From contig CM049322.1 of NCBI GenBank assembly GCA_026874595.1, positions 35,581,840 to 35,645,839 on the forward strand: DNA of 64,000 nt. The letters run 5' to 3'. Source of the DNA: Sipunculus nudus (taxonomy: Eukaryota > Annelida > Sipuncula > Golfingiida > Sipunculidae). Both the position numbers and the translations under genes were made by a program. This document shows positions 44,660 to 53,575 of this stretch, piece by piece (position 1 is the stretch's first letter; each line of letters begins with the position of its first letter). A model generated the notes under the pieces. It was not told the DNA's origin, did not search any database, and was given only the letters and a program-made list of their open reading frames with translations.

Positions 44660-47600
44660 TTATGTACAAAGATAAAAATTATCAATTGGGATGAAACTGG
44701 AAAACAGTCTTTGGAACAAGTGTGAACAAGGCTTTATGATCAGACCACGTGACCACGTTGAAGTTGTAGCATCAGGGAAATTTGAAAACACGAGATCAAT
44801 AAGAGTTCCATGATCAGTTGTCTCTTCTGCTACAAGTTGTTGAGAATGTAGAAGATGTGAAAGGTCATTCAAGGCTGATATATTGTTCTGTTTAGTAACA
44901 TCAATATTGAAATCTCCAATTATCAACAATGGTTTTTGTACATCAACATGTGTCATAAGTTGGGCAAGTTTTGAGAAAAAGTCAGATAGTTTTGACTGTA
45001 GGGATCTGTACACACTAATCAGCTGCAAGAAAGACCTAGGAGTATTTATCAATAATACGGATGCATCAATGTTTCCACTGGAATGATGATGCACTTCAAC
45101 GAATGGGCAGAGATCTTTGTGCACATAGAATGCCAAACCATAGTGTGGTCTTTTTGATGGACATGTTGAAACTGTTATTTGATGATCATTTCGTATCAGC
45201 TGGAAATTTGGGATACAATATTGATCATCAGTATCATAGGAACACAAACGAGTTTCTGCCAAAGCAATGATATGGGTTTCAAGGAAATGACAATCAGATA
45301 TCACATCTCTGAAATGCAAATGAAGAGATCTTGTGTTATGGTACATTATTTTTAGTGTATCAGTTGGTACAGATGTTGGTGGTATGAAATTAAGAGCAAG
45401 TTTTGCATCATTACGCAGTCTGGTCATTTCATATGTCACTTGTGGATCAGTTGATATTTTGTTTTCATCTAAATTTAATATATACAAGCCATCCATATTT
45501 CTTACTCTACTCAAAGCAACATAATGTGCATGCCTGAGTTTCCTGGTACTTGTCATATCAACAACCACCTGATCAAGTGAACTGCCTTGTGCCTTCCATA
45601 TTGTTTTTGCAGCACCAATTTTTAATGGAAACTGAGAACGAGTTACGAGTATATGTCTCCTGCCTGTATGGAATGTCCGCTTGGTGACAAAAAGTGGTGT
45701 CCATTCTTTGGATATTCCTTGAGTGTAAAGGGTGGCATAATTTCCCCTGGTGTCTGAACCAACATTTGAATCTTCAAACTGAACCCAAATAATACTTGGT
45801 ACAGTTTTGCTATGCAGATATTGTATGTGCTTCAATATACAAGAACAACCATTAGTGATTCCATCTTGAACTGCTATATTGCAGGTGATATCATATGGTA
45901 AACCAACAGCAATCTGAAGTGTTTTCAGCAAACCTGCAGTTTTTGATGGGTTATCAGGTATTCTAGAAAGAACATCTTTCTTTACATCATCTGTGACATC
46001 TGTTATAACTGTGTCAACTGCAATTATTATTACCTTAGTTGTGTTTGTACACTGGAAGATTTGCATATTATGATTGTCCACAGAATTATTGTTTGTAAAC
46101 AAATGTGTAGTTTGTGATGGATATGAACTGTTAGTAGTGACAAGACAAGATTTAAGGTTATCAATATCATCTTTTGTGTGTTGTCCTTCACGAAGGCTGT
46201 TCAAAAGTTCTGCGAAATCATGATCATTCTTTTGCCGCATTATTTCAGTAAGTTCATACTTATGAAATAGGTCTACCCACAAGTTGACTGCAAGAGGTCC
46301 ATAATTTTCAGACAAGTTAGTGAAAATCCAGTTGTCCCTTACTGGTTGCAGCTGGAAGAGTTCTCCCATGACAATTACATGGATGCCGCCAAATGGTTGT
46401 TTGTTACCTTTAATATCTTGAAGACGCAAATTTACAAAATTGATCATGCGATTTCCTACCATGCTTATTTCATCAATCATTAATATCTGAAGGTGTCTAT
46501 ACTGTGTCCTCAGTGTGTTCAGGATGTCTGATGACAATTTTCTGTAATGAAACCCTTTATTTGGATCTATTCGAAAAGCGTTATGTAACGTGGATCCTCG
46601 AACATTGTAAGCAGCCTTTCCTGTGGGTGCAGTAACCAGAATCTTGCAGTCTAATGGATTGTCACCTTCAGTACCACACAAGTGACGATGCAAAGCTTGA
46701 AAGAGAGCTCTGAGCAAAACTGATTTACCGACACCTGCCCTACCAGTTAAAAATATATGTAAAGGTGTACTTGAACATTTCACATGTTTCATGATAAGTT
46801 TGAAGACTGTGAGTTGTTTGTCATTTAGACCCTGTATTAACTGTTTGTATTCTATATCAGGTATTCTGCCAGGTAATGTGAGTGGTTCTTGTGCCGTGGT
46901 TCTTGGTGGCAGTCCAAGGTCAGCTGTCAAATCATACTTCTGCAAGTGATCAGACCTTTCTGGGTCAAAAAATGCAAACTCGTCACAGGGAACCGGTGGC
47001 TGATTAGCATCCTCATTCTCAGCATGTTCATTTGTAGGAGCTATATGTGCATATTCAGTTTCATGGTCATGTTCAGCTTGGTCCTGTGCTTCTTGCAAAA
47101 CGTCTGCATTGTGTCCATACTGTTTTCTTTTGAACTCAATTTGTATTTTTTTCTTGTTATATTGTTCAGAGTATGTTTTGGAACCATTCAAAAGGTCTTT
47201 GGTTTCATCTCTCCATGATGAGAACAACAGTAGCCTCTCACGATAGCAGTTTTCTGGGTCTATTTTCTCAGTATACCGAACATATCTGAGAACTCTTGGA
47301 TTTTTTCTGCGAGTGAATGTTGTACCATTTGGCAAGGTGATACTGAGTTTTTCTTCAGCATTTACACTAGCATTTTCTTCGTTTTGATTTGTTATGTCAA
47401 GATCATCAGTGTTGTCAAGAAAAGCATCATGTGCTGTGTCTGAAGGGTATTTAATATTAATCTGTGATGCAAAGTCAGCCAAACACCAATTTTCAAATGC
47501 TCTAGGCCGCTTTGAATATCTGTTAATTATATTACTTGCTGCTATATCTGTTGAATCTTGTGGGAGCTGCTCAAGCTGTTCTTTACTTTTGAGCAAAAAT

Positions 47601-50600
47601 GTTCTTTCTTCTGGAGGGGCAGTGGGTATAAATATTACATCTCTGGTGGCTCTTGTCATTGGAAGTTGTAATACGAGATATGCTGCTTCTTGAGCACTTA
47701 TTTCAACAGCATTTAAGAACTGATTTCCCATATCTCTCACCTGCTGTCTAAGATTTTTTCCCTCTTTTCGAGCTTCTTTACAAGCAGCATCCAGCAAAGC
47801 ACTCATTCCCCTTTGACTTTTGCTTACATAGGAAACTATGTATGTTGCACAGGCATAAGCGTCAAGTATAAACTGAAGGTCATGGTTAGCTTTCCAAGCA
47901 GTAAACAAAAGTCTCATATATCCATTGATTTTTATTTCAGATGGTGATCTTTTTAGGAATACTTTTGGACCTTTAATGGATGTTCGCAAGGCCATGTAGT
48001 AGTCATCTAGAGAGACTTCTAAAGTTGTTAGGAAATCGTGAAAGGACAGGTCACTGTCAACATTCAAGCTTGCAAGTGCCTGTGAGATCTTTTTGTAGTT
48101 CTGCTTGTGTTTTTCATCAACTTCGGTGTCATGAGGTTCGAGAATTTTAGTTTGTGGCATGGGTGGCATTGGAAAGTTAAAACGACAGACTGGCTTTCCT
48201 TTCTTTCTACAAGATCTGGAATGTCTGTGAGTCTGTAGATCTATCAGGTCTTGATGGACCATATCATTTGTGGAGCAAGTAACATGTTCATCAATGTATT
48301 TGGTGACAGTATCATGTTCATGTTGACCATAAACGGGTGCATTCTCAATCCACATGAGCATATGAATATGTGGAGAGCCACGTTGCTGAAATTCAACTCT
48401 GTAAAAAAAGTCTTTCAGATTTCCAAGAGGTGAATATGCACTTTGTAAAACAGTGTGAATAAATGAATGAACTCTGTGATCAAAATATCGCACACATGTT
48501 ACAGGATCGGCTTTCACCAATCGCGTTTTATTTACCCAATCCATTTGTGTGATATCATCAGTTGAATAAGTTTTCCCATCAATCAGTTTACCAAGGATGA
48601 TCAGCAGGTCTTCCCAATGGGTGTCTGCAGCTGATAGTGATATAAACCATGTTGGTAATCCCAGTTGTCTAATCATGGCAAAAAAGTCTTTTTTACGTGC
48701 TTCAAAATATGGAGGAGAGCCTCGTATGGATCTGAAAATTCTGTAGCCTTCATCCAATTTGGTCAATTCATGGATAGTGCTTTCATTCAAAACATCCTGA
48801 ACTGAATATTTTTTCCCTTTTGTTTTGCATCGACGAATTGCAAGGCTAACTTTTCCTGTAATTTGTTCTATTTGTAATTTCTTCATTTTGTAGAAGAGAT
48901 TTGGAACATTTGCAGCAACTCTGCGGTCGAGTGCTCGGAGTTCCCATTTGCATATGTCACTGTAATGAACAACAACTTTTCTTTCAGCATTGCTTAATCT
49001 CCTTTGGCCACAGAATATTGTTGGAAATGACATATATTCTGAATCTTTGTCTTGAAAAAGACTCAAAGGCTTCTGTCCTTCTCCTGGAGCTACTGATATT
49101 ATGTCATTCCCTGTGAGTTCTGTATCATCAAGCATGGTATCTAGAATTCCTCCTTGTTCATCTTCTTGTATTTCTTCAAAATGGTTATCATCTGATAAAC
49201 ATTCATCAACTGATGTGTCAGCTGTGCTATCAGATTCGTGCTCTTGTGAATTTTCAAAAGATTGAAGCCAGTTAGTATTTACTGTAATGTTGGCATCTTT
49301 ATAGAACTGACTATGTCTCATCAAGTAGTGTAACGCACTTACTATTATAGCTGGACGTACATTTTGAGTGCAGTCTACATTTTTGTAAGCAAGTTTACGT
49401 TTCAGATTTATCGGTATGGTAGCAGTAGAGTCTGATGTTCGCGGCAACATGTTCACAGTTGTTTCAATTTGAGTAGGTACGTTGACCAATGATCCTTTCA
49501 GTGACAACTGCGAACCTCTAGGTAATTGCCTTATCTGCATGAAAGGTATTCGTAATGCAATAAGCCTTTCTTCTAAGGGATACAAGTTCAATTGGGGTGG
49601 TTTATCTGGAAACCTCATTCCATTATATACTGAGAGTTTTGGCGTCTTGTGGCATTTTAGAGCATCCAGACAAGTTGTGCACAACCACTGTTTATTGTCC
49701 ACTGATTTTAAAGGTGTAATATGTGTTGCTAGTAAAGTGGGATCTATTCTGTCTGGCCAGCTATCAGAATTCTTTACAGAGTGTCTGAACCATGTCTGAT
49801 TACAACAGCAACATACATATATGGGACCTTCAGATATAGAACTATGAAATTTCAATATACACTCTGTTAAATCTGCACCCTGTGTTCTCTTCAAATGAAC
49901 TTCTTTTTCATTCTTTCTGTAGGATTCATCAGTTCTTTTTTGTGCCCTGGTGGCTGTATTTCTCAGAGTCTCAGTTTTCTTGTGTAATGGGTCAGTTCTT
50001 TTCCTTTTTTTGGCAATTCTCTCTGATTCTCTGAGCAAATCATGTTCTGATCTTCTTCTTTTTTTAGAGGTTGATTCTCTGATACGTTCCATTAGTCTAT
50101 AAGTTTCATTTTGTCTGGCAGTTTGCCTCTTTTGCTTGTCAGCTGTTCTTTCTTTTTGTCTGCAAGTTTCATTTTGTCTGTCAATTTGCTTCTGTTGTTT
50201 TTCAGCTGTTCTTTCTTTTTGTCTGTAAGTTTCATTTTGTCTGGCAGTTTGCCTCTGTTGTTTGTCAGCTGTTCTTTCTTTTTGTCTGTAAGTTTCATTT
50301 TGTCTGGCAGTCTGCCTCTGTTGTTTGTCAGCTGTTCTTTCTTTTTGTCTGTAAGTTTCATTTTGTCTGGCAGTCTGCCTCTGTTGTTTGTCAGCTGTTC
50401 TTTCTTTTTGTCTGTAAGTTTCATTTTGTCTGGCAGTCTGCCTCTGTTGTTTGTCAGCTGTTCTTTCTTTTTGTCTGTAAGTTTCATTTTGTCTGGCAGG
50501 TTGCCACTGTTGTTTGTCAGCTGTTCTTTCTTTTTGTCTGCAAGTTTCAATTTGTCTTGCAGTTTGCTTCTGTTGTATGTCAGCTGTTCTTTCTTTTTGT

Positions 50601-51556
50601 CTGTAAGTTTCATTTTGTCTTGATACCCGTTTTCTTTTTTGGTCTTTCAAACGTTCTTTGTTCCTGTGTGCTTGATTCATTCTTTTCTTTCGCATGTACT
50701 CTTTCAAATATTGTTTTTTTGTCATTTTTTGCTGCTGATCATCAAAATATTGTTGCATCAATTGAACACCATGTTTTGAAAGGTTTCCATGAGAAGTTGG
50801 GCTTTCATTGAATTTATCCACAGTGTTAATATTTGACTGGGTTCTATGCACTGCCTGGTCATCTGAATTAGTTATCTGTTTAGTTTGTCGTTTATATCCA
50901 AGTTTAAATGCTTTCATGGTGACCTCAGTAATTTTGAAATATGTTACTTCAAACATAGTTGCTTTCATCAAATATGCATAGTTTGATATATATTGGAAGA
51001 ATTCTGATTGAAGCTCAAATGTTAGAAGAACTGATGTGCCACAAGGTGTAGGATACCCAAGATGATTTCTGCTATGTGGATCAAACACATAGTAACAATT
51101 TTGGTGATACAAAATTGCAATTGCATTTCCTCCTACTATTATCAGACCAAATTTCTTGCAAGTGACTTCTGACAAAGCATCTTGGTAAAACCTATAGGGT
51201 TCTTGCACATCAGAATGAATAAGAAAGCCACCTGTGATCAAGGTGGGTTTTATCTTGAAATTATGATCAAGACATTGTATATACTCTGGTATTTCATCCC
51301 AAGACATATATCCTTTATTAGAGACCTTTGACATCAATGTTCTGTACAAATGATCACCTTCAATTAATATTGTATCCATGTCATTCCCTTGCCATTCAGC
51401 AAGATCATGTATCGTGGAATACAGAAGCGCAACAACTGTATTAGGAACACATTGTTTCCCGATCGATTCTGATGGAAATTGAGGATCACCTTGGTGAAAA
51501 GAGCCTCTAACAATTTTACCACTAGATACAGCAGTGACTGCAAGAGCTGAAGCCAT
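44660..51556 (-). CDS. Helentron-type replicase: protease-like + HUH Rep + PIF1 helicase + endonuclease
   Basis: Single uninterrupted ORF of 2,298 codons. Domains: 1-200, cysteine-protease-like, with GKQCVPNT (C36) and FDPHSRN (D159, H161), a pattern reminiscent of OTU/C76-type deubiquitinases; about 311-486, nine 21-residue basic/Gln-rich repeats (QKERTADKQQRQTARQNET-like); about 490-560, lysine/arginine-rich; about 580-630, paired zinc-binding cysteines (VCCCC, WLCTTC); 1063-1065, HIH of the HUH nuclease in QQRGSPHIHMLMW; Y1239 and Y1243 in the two-tyrosine Rep motif; 1605-1612, Walker A GRAGVGKS; 1695-1696, Walker B DE; about 2010, YVALSR; about 2072 onward, endonuclease domain with HNTRSL and GDFNID (2214-2219). 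It would nick and unwind DNA for rolling-circle transposition. The last ~30 residues are out of frame after an 8-bp duplication, so the endonuclease lacks its final catalytic His motif. Confidence 0.93.
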   Translation of the reverse strand: MASALAVTAVSSGKIVRGSFHQGDPQFPSESIGKQCVPNTVVALLYSTIHDLAEWQGNDMDTILIEGDHLYRTLMSKVSNKGYMSWDEIPEYIQCLDHNFKIKPTLITGGFLIHSDVQEPYRFYQDALSEVTCKKFGLIIVGGNAIAILYHQNCYYVFDPHSRNHLGYPTPCGTSVLLTFELQSEFFQYISNYAYLMKATMFEVTYFKITEVTMKAFKLGYKRQTKQITNSDDQAVHRTQSNINTVDKFNESPTSHGNLSKHGVQLMQQYFDDQQQKMTKKQYLKEYMRKKRMNQAHRNKERLKDQKRKRVSRQNETYRQKERTADIQQKQTARQIETCRQKERTADKQQWQPARQNETYRQKERTADKQQRQTARQNETYRQKERTADKQQRQTARQNETYRQKERTADKQQRQTARQNETYRQKERTADKQQRQTARQNETYRQKERTAEKQQKQIDRQNETCRQKERTADKQKRQTARQNETYRLMERIRESTSKKRRRSEHDLLRESERIAKKRKRTDPLHKKTETLRNTATRAQKRTDESYRKNEKEVHLKRTQGADLTECILKFHSSISEGPIYVCCCCNQTWFRHSVKNSDSWPDRIDPTLLATHITPLKSVDNKQWLCTTCLDALKCHKTPKLSVYNGMRFPDKPPQLNLYPLEERLIALRIPFMQIRQLPRGSQLSLKGSLVNVPTQIETTVNMLPRTSDSTATIPINLKRKLAYKNVDCTQNVRPAIIVSALHYLMRHSQFYKDANITVNTNWLQSFENSQEHESDSTADTSVDECLSDDNHFEEIQEDEQGGILDTMLDDTELTGNDIISVAPGEGQKPLSLFQDKDSEYMSFPTIFCGQRRLSNAERKVVVHYSDICKWELRALDRRVAANVPNLFYKMKKLQIEQITGKVSLAIRRCKTKGKKYSVQDVLNESTIHELTKLDEGYRIFRSIRGSPPYFEARKKDFFAMIRQLGLPTWFISLSAADTHWEDLLIILGKLIDGKTYSTDDITQMDWVNKTRLVKADPVTCVRYFDHRVHSFIHTVLQSAYSPLGNLKDFFYRVEFQQRGSPHIHMLMWIENAPVYGQHEHDTVTKYIDEHVTCSTNDMVHQDLIDLQTHRHSRSCRKKGKPVCRFNFPMPPMPQTKILEPHDTEVDEKHKQNYKKISQALASLNVDSDLSFHDFLTTLEVSLDDYYMALRTSIKGPKVFLKRSPSEIKINGYMRLLFTAWKANHDLQFILDAYACATYIVSYVSKSQRGMSALLDAACKEARKEGKNLRQQVRDMGNQFLNAVEISAQEAAYLVLQLPMTRATRDVIFIPTAPPEERTFLLKSKEQLEQLPQDSTDIAASNIINRYSKRPRAFENWCLADFASQINIKYPSDTAHDAFLDNTDDLDITNQNEENASVNAEEKLSITLPNGTTFTRRKNPRVLRYVRYTEKIDPENCYRERLLLFSSWRDETKDLLNGSKTYSEQYNKKKIQIEFKRKQYGHNADVLQEAQDQAEHDHETEYAHIAPTNEHAENEDANQPPVPCDEFAFFDPERSDHLQKYDLTADLGLPPRTTAQEPLTLPGRIPDIEYKQLIQGLNDKQLTVFKLIMKHVKCSSTPLHIFLTGRAGVGKSVLLRALFQALHRHLCGTEGDNPLDCKILVTAPTGKAAYNVRGSTLHNAFRIDPNKGFHYRKLSSDILNTLRTQYRHLQILMIDEISMVGNRMINFVNLRLQDIKGNKQPFGGIHVIVMGELFQLQPVRDNWIFTNLSENYGPLAVNLWVDLFHKYELTEIMRQKNDHDFAELLNSLREGQHTKDDIDNLKSCLVTTNSSYPSQTTHLFTNNNSVDNHNMQIFQCTNTTKVIIIAVDTVITDVTDDVKKDVLSRIPDNPSKTAGLLKTLQIAVGLPYDITCNIAVQDGITNGCSCILKHIQYLHSKTVPSIIWVQFEDSNVGSDTRGNYATLYTQGISKEWTPLFVTKRTFHTGRRHILVTRSQFPLKIGAAKTIWKAQGSSLDQVVVDMTSTRKLRHAHYVALSRVRNMDGLYILNLDENKISTDPQVTYEMTRLRNDAKLALNFIPPTSVPTDTLKIMYHNTRSLHLHFRDVISDCHFLETHIIALAETRLCSYDTDDQYCIPNFQLIRNDHQITVSTCPSKRPHYGLAFYVHKDLCPFVEVHHHSSGNIDASVLLINTPRSFLQLISVYRSLQSKLSDFFSKLAQLMTHVDVQKPLLIIGDFNIDVTKQNNISALNDLSHLLHSQQLVAEETTDHGTLIDLVFSNFPDATTSTWSRGLIIKPCSHLFQRLFSSFIPIDNFYLCT
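44743..44758 (-). other. 8-bp tandem duplication causing a frameshift in the endonuclease domain
   Basis: GACCACGT occurs twice in a row on the plus strand. Downstream of it, another minus-strand reading frame carries the S-D-H motif expected at the end of EEP endonucleases (44,744-44,736) and runs to a stop at 44,684-44,682. The actual ORF instead continues in the wrong frame to 44,660. Confidence 0.8.
50098..50625 (-). repeat. 63-bp in-frame minisatellite within the replicase
   Basis: About eight to nine units of 63 bp (21 codons), with plus-strand core TCTGTAAGTTTCATTTTGTC. Several adjacent units are identical, showing recent homogenisation. Encodes a charged, Gln/Arg/Lys-rich, likely helical stretch. 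Confidence 0.9.
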
Positions 51557-52780
51557 AGTTCGGACAGACCAGATAGAAAGGTAAAGTGGCTGGATTGTGC
51601 ACAGAAATGGGGGGGGGGGGGGGGGGGAAGTCAGACAACTGAAGAAAATCTGAGAGTAGTGACTAAGAAATAGTCTATTACAGTTTAATTAAACTTTGAA
51701 ATGATAACAAAATCTTATGTATGAGAGAAAAAGGGAAGTTACAATAAGCGCAAGATGCAATAAAAAGTATCCACTTATTTGGGGATGATGAGACAAAGGT
51801 TGATGCAAGGAAGATATGGGAATATGGCAAAGATAACACTTGTATGGAGCTATGAAGAAATATGCGCAATAAAGTTATGGGATTATGGTAAGGAAGCCAC
51901 TTACAGGGCGTTCAGAAAACAGAAATATATAAAGAGAAGATATAGCAATATGCAGAAGATGACGCTTCTCTTGAGTTGAGAAGATAAAGGTGCAAGGAAG
52001 AGCTCAGAATATGGTTATAGTGATTAGATGACTGGTATAAAAGCAGAAATGCTGATGCCACTTATACTGCGTTAAGAAGACAAGTGAAAGGAATATATCG
52101 GAATATGGTAAAGATGCTACTATATAGCGTTCAGAAAACAAGATAAAAGTGAGAGGATGATATGAGATTACGACAGAAATGCCAGTTATGTAACTTTCAG
52201 GGACAAATATTAGTGAAAGGAAGATTTGGAAATATGGCAAAGATATCAGTTATATAGTTAGAGTTCAGATAAGAGAGGGAGATGAAGACAGAATGGCCCT
52301 CTTTTGTTCTCTTTTTGGTTTCTCTTTGTTTCTCTCTTTTTGGTTTCTCTTTTTCTCTCTTTTTTTTGCTCTTTTTTTTGCTCTCTTTTTTGGTCTCTTT
52401 ATATGATCTTTTGCTTCAGTCTCCAAAGCTGAACTCACTGCAACCACACTTGATAGGCAACTCAAAAATGAAAGATTATTACAACAATATATCTGATCTA
52501 GAAAGTTTAAAATCTTCTGGCGTCACACAGGACCTGAAAGTAAAAAAAAAATGTTTAGTGTACAATATAACATTAATTACTGTTAAATTGTATTTATCTT
52601 ATAAGCCTGGACTTTCCTCTTCCTGAAAGCAACCTATAACTAGAATATAGGTAGTCGACAAGCGACTGCGTGTATCCGCAAAAACCTGTGTTATGGGTTA
52701 ACTGAGGCACGGACTGAGTGGTATATAGAAACAGAGAGATGTGTATCACATTTCAGGTGGATACTGCAGACATATGATTT
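51557..52780. repeat. 5' region of the element: G-run, degenerate minisatellite and pyrimidine tract
   Basis: A G-run (51,610-51,627) lies just upstream of the replicase start. 51,790-52,260 holds degenerate units with GCAAGGAAGATATGGGAATA followed by TGGCAAAGATA, recurring near 51,931, 51,991, 52,083, 52,150 and 52,211. 52,300-52,415 is a (CTCTTTTTGGTTT)-type pyrimidine tract. Confidence 0.6.
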
Positions 52781-53250
52781 TCACCTAGCACAGATGCACG
52801 AATGGACCTTGCACAATAACTATTGCAAGTGGCACCACCATGCTCGGGAATATGGTAAAACCATCCAAGATCTATGATCATGCCATATTCCAGGGCAATA
52901 TGTCAAACCAATCCTGAGATATCAGCATGGATGTCTGCAGCATAAATGGGGATGTAGGTGGCGCCACCTGTCATAAAAACAAGAAACCTATGAAAGATGT
53001 ATGCACATTTTCAGCCCAATACATCAAACCACTGCTGAGATATATGTGATTTTCATGTAACACAGATGCATGATAGGAACTCGCACTAAAACTATAGCAA
53101 ATGGCGCCACCATGCTTGGGTATGTGGTAAAACCATCCAAGATCTATGATCATGCCAAATTTCAGGCTGATGAGTCAAACGAATCCTGAGATATCAACAT
53201 GGATTTCTGCAGCGTAAACGGGGATGTAGGTGGTGCCACTTGTTTTACCT
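52780..53250. repeat. Two tandem ~272-bp repeats
   Basis: CCATCCAAGATCTATGATCA, followed by TGCCA, recurs at 52,861 and 53,133. Both units also share GATATCA.CATGGAT and GGGGATGTAGGTGG blocks and GGTGGCGCCACC-type palindromes. Confidence 0.8.
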
Positions 53251-53279
53251 CAAATATGTGGGATGATCACTTAAAAGAG

Positions 53280-53575
53280 ACGCATAAATGGACGCCAGAC
53301 AAAGAGGAAAGGTCAGAGGTCAACGCAAATTGGTTAGACCACAGTTCACATGTGAGCTGATAATGGGGTCAAGTTTCAGAAAAATTGGTCCAGTGGTCTT
53401 AGAGGAGTTCTTTGTAGACGAATGCGGCGGCGGCGGCAGTGGAGGCAGAACCTGGTCAAAAACAAAGTATCTGCAAAACTTCGTTTTGGTGGATACAATA
53501 AGAAGCAAAAATAAGTTATTAATAAGTTATCAAAACAAATTTTTATTTGCTTAATCAGGTGAGCTGAAAAATAGA
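53280..53575 (+). repeat. Dispersed repeat ending CAGGTGAGCTGAAAAAT
   Basis: Contains AGAGGAAAGGTCAGAGGTCA, GGTCCAGTGGTCTTAGAGGA and a (CGG)n-like GCGGCGGCGGC tract. The short ORFs here, including a proline-rich one on the minus strand, are repeat-derived. Confidence 0.5.

Noticed and set aside
50092-50623. Two long repetitive ORFs (about 170 codons each, one per strand) over the 63-bp repeats
   Set aside because: Alternate-frame shadows of the in-frame minisatellite of the replicase; a 63-bp period keeps several frames open.
50950-51556. Viral origin of the protease-like sequence
   Set aside because: It is continuous in frame with HUH Rep, PIF1 helicase and EEP endonuclease, which define a rolling-circle transposon. 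No viral structural gene is nearby.
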